From Phytoseiulus persimilis (lineage: Eukaryota; Arthropoda; Arachnida; Mesostigmata; Phytoseiidae), in assembly GCA_037576195.1 (NCBI GenBank), contig CM075101.1, positions 49,662,001-49,726,000 on the forward strand: a stretch of 64,000 nucleotides of DNA, read 5' to 3'. A program made the position numbers and the translations under genes. Each line of letters starts with the position of its first letter. Positions within the stretch are counted from its first letter, which is position 1. The notes under the pieces are model-generated. The model had not been told where the DNA came from. It saw only the letters and a program-made list of their open reading frames with translations, and made no database searches. Shown piece after piece: positions 56,202 to 64,000 of the stretch.

Positions 56202-58760
56202 CCGCGACGCTCGCCGCCGTAAACAGGTCGGAAGAACTTAAAAAATGTCCCTCGTGAATAAAATGTTGAGTTTAACAATACAACTCTTCTGATTCCATGA
56301 TAACATTAGAAATGAGGCAGTCAGAAACGACCCCGTGGGGTCTCCGGATCAAGAGTGAACCAAAGTGATATCAATGGTCCTCCAAGTTCGGATCTTTGAA
56401 CTCAAGCACTCTCGTCGCTGATATTCTTCGAAGGAACAGGTATTGAGAGGCAAGGATCCCTGACTCGCTTCTAGGATCGCTTCATCAGAAGCTATCAAAG
56501 TAGGAGTTCCAGTTCTCTCCAACGATCTCGACCCTGACATGATGGAGGGCTGACATGTGGCGATGTCGACACTGAAAGACTTGTTTGCAGCTTTGACGCA
56601 AAGAGTCACTACTCTGGCGTGTGCTGCGTGTGTCATTCGCTCTCCTCAAACTTGTCGTAAGGGCAACCTATTCTACGAGTGGTACTCCGTCGTCCGAGCG
56701 ACGGATATCCGATGAAGCTCGTGGCTGATTGTTGTCAAACTTTGCTCGGAACGATGCGGAGCGACTCTTCTTTGAAAAGCAGGAATCTACCAATCGTTTC
56801 TATCTTTCATTTAGATGCGAATCGACGCAGAGGGATCGGGCATTTCGAAAATAGGAATCGTGGTTGGTTTCTTGTCACGCACCTTCCAATTCAGGATCGA
56901 ACTAATTCACGCTCTAAGTGTGATTGCCCAGGACCCTCAGCAAGTTCGAGAGCTGATCCAATGAATTCAGAGACGATACACGGTGGGAAACGCGGACGCT
57001 GGATCGCGACCTCCCGCAGCGTCTCAAGTCTTCGTGCGGTGGAGATATACATGTGCGAATCTCAGAGAATAGTGCAGCACAGATGAGGCGGAGATTCCGG
57101 GACGATGACATGAAAATGTCATCCAAACATCGAAGTGCGTTGAGGCATTTCAGCCAGTTACAGCCTTCGGACCTCAATTGGTTTGTTCGACGTGTGAGCC
57201 TCCCTAGATATCGGTCGAATCTCCGATCCGACTCCGGCGCCAACAACCTGGCCGAAATGCGCAATTGGCTCTCCATCCCGCTGTTTGGGCGAACGATTGC
57301 TTTCCCCGCTGTGGAGGTTGCAACGCGTGATGCCCATCTCCTCTCGTACAAAGACAGATCTGATCCCCGCTATCGTAGCAGCTTCGGACCAGATTCGCAG
57401 GTTCTGATTATGACCTCGTATAAGACGTTCTCGCGAAATCTCTCCCGGTGGTGTGGGATGTCATTCACAAACCCTTCCACTGAACCGGTCAGGTTTCTGA
57501 TTTTCGTCGTGATCTCAAGCCCACAGAAGCATGGTCCTGAGCTTCGTTGCGGAGACACCTTGTTCCGAAAAGGATCGGGGCAGTGGGAATAGAGGTCTTC
57601 CGGATTCTGAGGCACTGGTTCTTGAATGTTCGAGGTCAATGTAGACCCTCGTTCGGAGTGATACCAGCGACGTACCCCGGAGCAGCGATCCAAGGAATAT
57701 CCAAACTCCGAGTTAGCGCTCGAAATTTTCATCGAGTCGCTCAGAGACTCTCCCAGCCATTCTGATCTCGAACCTGAAGCTCTTCTTGCTATCAAGCTTC
57801 GGAACCCATCCGAGGTCGAGTCACGCGTTATTCGAGTCGAGAACAGCTGAACCAGCGTGGTAAGCGATATCGAGCGATCCGACCGACGGCGTGTGGCGTA
57901 AATTTCATATGAAGAGGAAGACCAGCATACTCTCAAATCGACTCAGATCAGAAAGGAACTCGCCCATTCCGGCTAACCTCCGCTGCATCACATCATTTCT
58001 CAGGGAGGAGAGTATCGAGAATGTCTCCCTTACGGAGGCCTGAACTCGAGCCCCCGGCCCGCCGATGGTGAGCTTGTGGCAATGCCCTCGAAAACGGAAC
58101 CCATCCTCAACGGAAGCGCAGGGGATCCAAAGAAATCGTTCGAGGAGCGAATATCCTCTCCCATTGAATAATGCAGTTCATTCTTTAGAGCCTCTGTTCC
58201 CTATGATATACCTCTATCAGTTCGTCGCGGAAGGGGACCCACTGAATTGCACTCGCCCGACTTCCTCAGGTCCCCCCCCCCCCCCAGATTGGACACGGAA
58301 AATTTCTCGTTCAAATGATGGAGCCTCGGTAACGATCGGAAGAGTCCCACAGTGTCGAGAAGTCGGCCCGTGTTCGGAGAATCGTCGAGGGAGCATCCCC
58401 GAAACCAGAACTCGTCAACGATTTTTCCCTCGTCCAGCTGATGTTTAAAATCTTTGTGAATATCATAACGATGCAACTCCATCGAGCACCGTCTGCCACC
58501 AATCCATTCGTAAAGCCTCTACGCAAAACAGCGGCATCGATTAACTCTCTCAACCATTCATCCGTCCGTATATTGGGTCGTTTCATCTCCCCCTCAAATG
58601 TCTGAGGCCCTCGCTGTCGTCAAGTCCAAAAATCGGTATTCCCAAAATGCTGGGAGATGCATCACGGGAAGGTTACTATTCTTGGACAATCCAGCGAATC
58701 ATCACAAGGAAACGGGATCATCTTGAGAAAAGTCATCGTCATATAGCGATGGCTTAACAG
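56202..58760. other. No gene recognised
   Basis: Long overlapping frames exist on both strands at 56900-57940 (for example 57053-57592 + and 57370-57936 -). The minus frame has SSGPCFCGL and IRNLTGS, weakly like a three-finger segment, but nothing decides between strands. C14 run at 58272. Confidence 0.3.
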
Positions 58761-59340
58761 CTACGATATCGAGGAGGAAGAAGTGCGGTCAGAGTCCCAT
58801 GAAGTTTTAGGCGGGATGCGTTCTCCCGAGCATTCGAAAACTTCAATATCGAAGGACAACAACAAGATGACGTTCCACGAGAACTCGACCAACAGCCCGG
58901 AGTCGATCTGCGGGCAATGATATCTTGATCTCACGTGGATTCTGGTCAATGGTCCCGCTGGTTTCTCCCACGGAAAAAACGCTTCTCTAACTTCGTGAGT
59001 CGCAATGTCAGATCCGCAATGTCGCCACCATCGCGGGAATCCCTGGAACCGGGGGTAGAAGACTCGGACTCGTCGGTCTCGCGAGTCCAAGTCCACGAGT
59101 TCAGATGAAGGCGCAAAATCCTTTCTTCGAAGCCAGATCCGTATCTCGGTCATTGCGTGAAACAAGTCGTTGTGCTGATATTTTTGGAGGTATTTGAGGT
59201 TTTCGCGGTCTTCGTAAGCCATGCATCGCTGGGGCACCGTCGTGTTTGCAACAGTTCGAGTCTCCAACCGCTTGTCTGCAGTTTCGTGAGGTGCCGTAAG
59301 ACGATGTTCGTCGAAGAACGATCACGATCGAGAGCGATTC
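58761..59340 (-). pseudogene. Possible relic of an array ectodomain gene
   Basis: The minus-strand reading SFFDEHRLTAPHETADKRL, then NTTVPQRCMAYED, parallels FKCNFFDGAMEP...NSTMAPFCFSVF of the 36.5-kb gene. A TGA stands where the first cysteine codon would be. The long continuation (to TAG at 58761) has no second-exon cysteine pattern. All three frames are open here, so this is tentative. Confidence 0.25.
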
Positions 59341-61573
59341 GAAGGGCGAGGTCACAAGATTGTTGAACTACTGGACTGAAATCCGGGTTCTGACAGCTTC
59401 ATGGGCCAGAGCACGTGAGGACAAGATGAGTCCGACAAAGTCTATAGCAAAGCGAGACCGAAGGAGAAATGTCCAAGACGCCGTTTCCACTGCTTCGTGA
59501 AATTACTTGTCCTTTCGGTCTCAAATGCGAGTCTCTCTCACTCGGGATGCAATGAGTCGAATCGGCAGTACTCTGAATCGCCTCATGGACCTGCAATCAA
59601 TCCACCAGTGGAATAATATCATCAGGGGGAACGTCTCCTCGAATGACATCAGCAACTGCGTTGCTCTTGGAAGTGACATGTATCACAACGAAGGCGAAGG
59701 AGGGCAACTAGTAGACGAATCCAAGGAGAACTTTGATTGTTTCGGAACGCCGGGCCCGGAAATTGACGATATCTACCCGATATCTTGTTGGAGATCTCTT
59801 GAAGTTATCGATGGCATGATGTTGAAGAATCCATCGCGCAGCGGATGTAAGCAGCACGAATGCAGAGCGCTTAACTCGCCGCTGATCGTTCTGAGGATAC
59901 ACGTGTTTCCCGTCTAGCTCCGTTCGGCGACTCTGGAGCATTTTTCCTCGGCATGAATCTTCCCCGACTTGAGTGCGGTCGACCACATCTGAAAGCATTG
60001 GAATAAACTTCACTCTTGAAGGTCAAGAACTTTACGAGAATATATCGAGCAGATGTTGGCTCGGAATCTTTCATGAAAGATATGAATCATATTACGATGA
60101 TTGACACGCCTGACCGAGGGCCAAAGCCCGCATCACAAACCGGATGGAGAACGAGAATTCGCTACCGCAGTCGGCTTTACTGCCGCCCTTGGCTACCATA
60201 GATATATTTTCGCAGCTAAAAACCTTCCGCTGGTTGAGAAAAGCTTCAAGCTGAATACGAATACTGGATGTCGAAACCCTGTCTCACAAGGGATTGAAAT
60301 CGAATAACTCTCATCGTTCATAACCACTTACGTCTTGCAACGAGACTCTCCGAGGCAAGCCATTCGCAGAGGGAGCAGGGCACGCTCCTTACGGAGGAAT
60401 TTCGAGGGGTTGCCATCTCGACGCGAGCTGTGTGACGTTCTCGAGGAAAGATGAGGAGCCAATCAGATGTTGGAGGTCTCCAGGTTTATTCACGAATGTG
60501 GGCCTTCAAGTTGATCCTCTAACGTCCAGGGCTTATTTTCTCGGCAGCACCGCCCATCATGAGAATCGTTATTGAGGATCAAACTAGGATGAAATCCTCC
60601 TGAACCTTCGGGGCTCTACGGCTCGTGGAGAGAGCTCCGCGCTCCGCCGGAGGAGGTTACTGTATCCCTCGATTAGAGAACTTGCTAGACTTCGCAAGAA
60701 TTGGTTCCTTGGACAGTGAAATCGATCATCCGGTGAACCAATCGAGCACACTCTACGGCATGTTCTTCTGGTCTATGAAGGCCATCCGGTGTTGCACAGA
60801 GCTGTACGCAGCTTCGATATGAAGCGGGACTCGATGCGAACGCTTTCCGGAGGCGCCCACTGAACAGTAACTCATTCAGAAGGCGTAGACGGGAGGACGG
60901 ATCCGAAATGACGCCTTCGTGTGAGGGCCCTGCGATGCGAACGTTCGAACGGCCATCGTGAACTCACAGAGGGACGCGGAGAGCGGCTTCCCACTGACAT
61001 CGCAAGTCAGCAAGGACGTTCTCAAGATTCATCCCTCCGACAATAATCTTGTTTCGCTGCCAGAAATCAGCGTCACAACGCAGGAATGTCCCGACTGAGG
61101 ATTCCGCAGAAGCGATCCTGGGCGAGTCGTCCGCAGGTGTGGGGACTAAACCAGAACCAAGTCGACGCGCGCTCCAACTCCGAATCAATGGTACGAAGCA
61201 TCAACCTTAAATCAACCGAAGCAAGCGAGCTTCGTTTCGATCGACAGAATGCAAATAATTGAGTGCTCCCGAACGAGACAGTTTCAAATGAAACCGTCGT
61301 TAGAGAGTCGACACATCGCTTCAGTCTTCCGGACCTCGCGTCTCCTCTAGTTCGTCCATTCTCCTATGCCCACCCGGTTGAGCGATCTCGTGATCCTTGA
61401 TTTCATCATCGCCATGACGCAGTCTGCTTCTTGGTTGATATTTTTTTTTTTTTTCTGATTTCGCTGTCCGGCTGGAGATTTACTCGAGGCAATCCGGAGC
61501 TTCTCCAATCTCCTTTCACGAGGACCACAAAAAAAAACAAATGTGCTACTGGAACGTTGTGTCATCGGATGTT
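59341..61573. other. No gene recognised
   Basis: The plus-strand frame at 59507-59917 is open for 136 codons but lacks motifs. A T run is at 61440-61454. Confidence 0.35.
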
Positions 61574-62473
61574 TTATTGTACTTCCCTGACAACGAGCGA
61601 CGGCATTGTTTTGAATGCGCTGTTGCACAATCGACGCAGGCAGCAACAATACAGAGCTTTGTATCCGCCGTTGATATTCTGCAGAATGCACGCGCTCTGC
61701 GTCTCGCTCTGCTTAGCTAGTCCAACACAATCTTCAGTTGCGTTGTTGTTCTGAGTCCAGCAGCCTGTCGACGACACCTGTAATCAAGCCGTAAGCTCAG
61801 CATCCGGACGCCATCGAACCCGAGTCTTCATACGGGCCCGAGCACGAATTGAAACATAGACTGAACTCTCCCGACTCACCTTGAAATTATGAGTTCTGAT
61901 GTCATGGCTGTATGCCGCGTAACAGTATGGAAGCATCGACGAGTTTTTGGGAGTTTCACAAGATTCTGTCGAATATTCAATCGCTTCATGCGTATTGGAC
62001 GGAGACACGAAGTGGCAGGCGAGAAGGTCCTTTGGACTGGTGAGGTTCCAAAAGCGTGTGCGTTGGCGAGCGGCATCGGTAGCTCGTTGTCTGCGTTCGA
62101 ACTCGACAACGACATCGGCAATTGTCGCGATCGCTATCGCAAAAAGCAGGCACCAGAGTAACAAGAGACACAGTAGTTGCATTGCGAGACGGCCGTCGCT
62201 CTTTTGCGTCGCACGCCTCCTCGGCTCCTTGGCCTCAATCTCAATGAGCGGCTGCATTGGACCGCTCAACTTGCCTGCACTTCCTGACTGCGTTGGTGCC
62301 GCATTCGACGGATTCGCAGCAGTGCTGACTCGGGACATCGTCGCGGCACAAAAACTTCGACTGAACAGGGTGCTTCGAGCGCAGGCTTCTTTAAAGAGAA
62401 GATCGTGCCGGAGTGGGCGGTGCTCAACCCTTCGTTTTGCCTCCCCGCAACCTTCGGATAATTGCTTCGCCAT
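61574..62473 (-). CDS. Type II membrane protein with intact activin-receptor-like three-finger ectodomain
   Basis: Exon 1 is 62473-61880 (donor AAG|GTGAGT) and exon 2 is 61777-61574 (acceptor GATTACAG), phase 0. The length is 265 aa from the first ATG, or 220 aa from MSRVS at 62338; the start is uncertain. The basic cytosolic part includes PLIEIEAKEPRRR. The helix LLCLLLLWCLLFAIAIATIA is at about 99-118. The ectodomain has ten cysteines: 153, 172, 184, 204, 215, 228, 242-244 and 249. Signatures ACHF, NSSMLPYCYAAY, TGCW and YCCCLRRLCN match the order and spacing of activin type II receptors (CFATW, QGCW, FCCC..NMCN). N177 and N210 are possible glycosylation sites. No signal peptide or kinase is present. 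The TAA stop lies inside AATAAA. It is the best-conserved relative of the array, possibly founder-like. Ligand binding is inference. Confidence 0.72.
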
Positions 62474-64000
62474 CCCGGGTTCGTGTTCTGAGCTCGGGCG
62501 AGCATCTTCAAGCACGACGAGCCCTGCAGACTCGGTTGAGCTCGAAGTCGCATCCGCTGGCTGCGATGAGTTTTTTCTGAGGGATTCTCTGAGAAACGAA
62601 ATTCTTCCGAAACGATTCGAGCTAATCCGAGCGAATGCTCACGATGAAATCGAACCACTGCAGCAGAATAGCCATGCCTATTCTTCATGATCTGGATTGA
62701 TTTGTCTGCTTCGAGAATCGGCCAAAGAAACTGTGCCTGGCAGGGGAACCCATTGTCGAGCAGATTCAGTCAACACCGCTCGCTTTCTGGAGGGGCTTGA
62801 GAAGATCGGGGTAGCTGTGGTGAAATCCTCACGAAAGGTTGCAGACTGGGGGACGACTTTCTTTCATGCGTTGGAGACCTCTGCTGGGATACCCTTCGCG
62901 GCTTCGAATCGAGGTCCTGCTTGATAAACTTTTGAAAATGTTCATCTTGACATTGTTCTTGCTCGCTGTTTGCGGTGTGGGTCCGAACAGCGAGACAGAA
63001 GTCGAGTTTTGGCCAGCTCATTTATCGAGACGTCAGTTCACCAGGGAACCCTCGGGCACGTCGAGCTGTTCCAAGGAAAATAAATAGGGAGTCTGGAGAA
63101 TTCCAGCATGATAGGTGAGACTGCATCCAGCAATTGTGAGCTGGTGAACGCATCTGATCCATTACAATGAGTACGACCTACACGAGCATAGAACAAATCC
63201 AACAGCATCAAGACAGACTCGATTCGGCCGAAGCAGAAGAACCCTCATCAATCTTCGCTCTAGGTTCGCGGAACTGGCTTAGATCTCTTTATTTTGAGCC
63301 CACAATAGAAATCTGGACTGGCTATGGGATTGATATCAGCGCCACTGCCCGTCTCTTTTTGATCGGACGAGATAAAGTATCGAGGCCGAAAACAAGGGGA
63401 GACATTCTCCTTTGCCAGGACACGAGGAGGCGGCTGATGAGAACGAGCATGTCCATGCCGTTCACAGGATGAGACGATTCGCGGATGCCAACGTGTCTCG
63501 CGGCAGTCTCCATCAAGGAGATGCCACATTCGTGATCATAGTTTTGGACGGCTCATGAATGCCGAGTTGGGAGGAGACAGCACTTCCGATAGACGGACGA
63601 TACTGGCTGCCAGAGTTCCGCAACATTCGGGATATTGGATTGTATGCTGATTTCCTGACTGGCACTTGAAGCATATTGCGATCTGAGAGCCTCTTAACGA
63701 ACATGGGATTCGCCAATCTTGAAAGATATTCATCGGACCGTGGTTTCCGAAGAGCTAAACGGAGGCTCGCATTCTTTCTCGCGCGCAATCCATGAGGATC
63801 TCCGTTCTTCAGCGGAGAGCTACCTCCTTCTTGTTAATCCACAATGTTCTTCGCCTTCGATTGAGGGAATTCGCAAACTCCTTCTGAAGGAAAATACGTC
63901 GAATATTCCGGGAACATCGGGATAGTTGAAATCCGCTGGTGTGGTGACGAGGGGTCTACGAGAAAATCCACGAGTCCGAGTCCGAATCTGCTACCCCTAG
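62474..64000. other. No secure gene; two weak small-ORF candidates
   Basis: 62938-63087 (+) encodes 49 aa starting with a hydrophobic MFILTLFLLAVCGVG, like a signal peptide. 63167-63472 (+) starts MSTTYTSIEQIQQHQDRL, an acidic N-terminus with good composition, possibly a first exon (donor-like TCTAG|GTTCGC near 63264). Neither has a recognised family. Confidence 0.3.

Noticed and set aside
57053-57936. Overlapping 179- and 188-codon frames on opposite strands
   Set aside because: Both are open with no domain or splice support; I could not tell which, if either, is coding.

Overview
The window is eukaryotic nuclear DNA. Its genes are split by many short introns (about 50-400 nt) with clean GT-AG borders, AATAAA signals follow several stop codons, base composition is near even, and there are remnants of LINE, hAT-like and Mutator-like elements. 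An arthropod fits, perhaps a compact mite-like chelicerate genome, but the species is a guess. I rebuilt multi-exon genes by hand from splice phase and family resemblance; no search was run.

Left part (0-24 kb), ordinary dispersed genes. 2-1091 (+) is the 3' end of a glutamate carboxypeptidase II / NAALADase-type gene (dimerisation domain). 7072-11308 (+) is a complete 11-exon carboxylesterase with an intact catalytic triad. 12060-14381 (-) is an intronless 773-aa disordered basic protein with PP1-docking-like motifs. 15798-17554 (+) is a five-exon orphan with two membrane segments. 19703-20561 (+) is a five-exon acylphosphatase-like gene whose catalytic Asn position is Cys. 21224-21862 (-) is a divergent eIF4E-family gene, 5' incomplete.

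Middle part (23-33 kb), transposon-rich. A foldback element lies at 23.7-24.2 kb, a LINE 3' end at 27.1-27.6 kb, and a second degraded LINE at 29.0-31.5 kb that is interrupted by a 609-bp Mutator-like insertion with a 10-bp target duplication. A small one-pass membrane protein gene follows at 32.75 kb.

Right part (34-62.5 kb), a tandem array of a lineage-specific small membrane-protein family, mostly on the minus strand. Members share an N-terminal cytosolic PSRFTVVRV motif and one membrane segment. Most stop there (about 100 aa). The 36.5-kb copy carries a two-exon, ten-cysteine ectodomain resembling the three-finger ligand-binding domain of activin type II receptors, but with an in-frame TGA at one conserved cysteine. 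An intact ten-cysteine relative, without the RFTV motif, ends the array at 61.6-62.5 kb. Both lack a signal peptide and a kinase, so the topology is inverted relative to real activin receptors. Interleaved are a second small ORF family (VxSIEI...SYGxNPIY), a third small membrane-protein pair arranged head to head (53.7/55.9 kb), several pseudogenes, and two nested segmental duplications. This array is the most likely undescribed system in the window.
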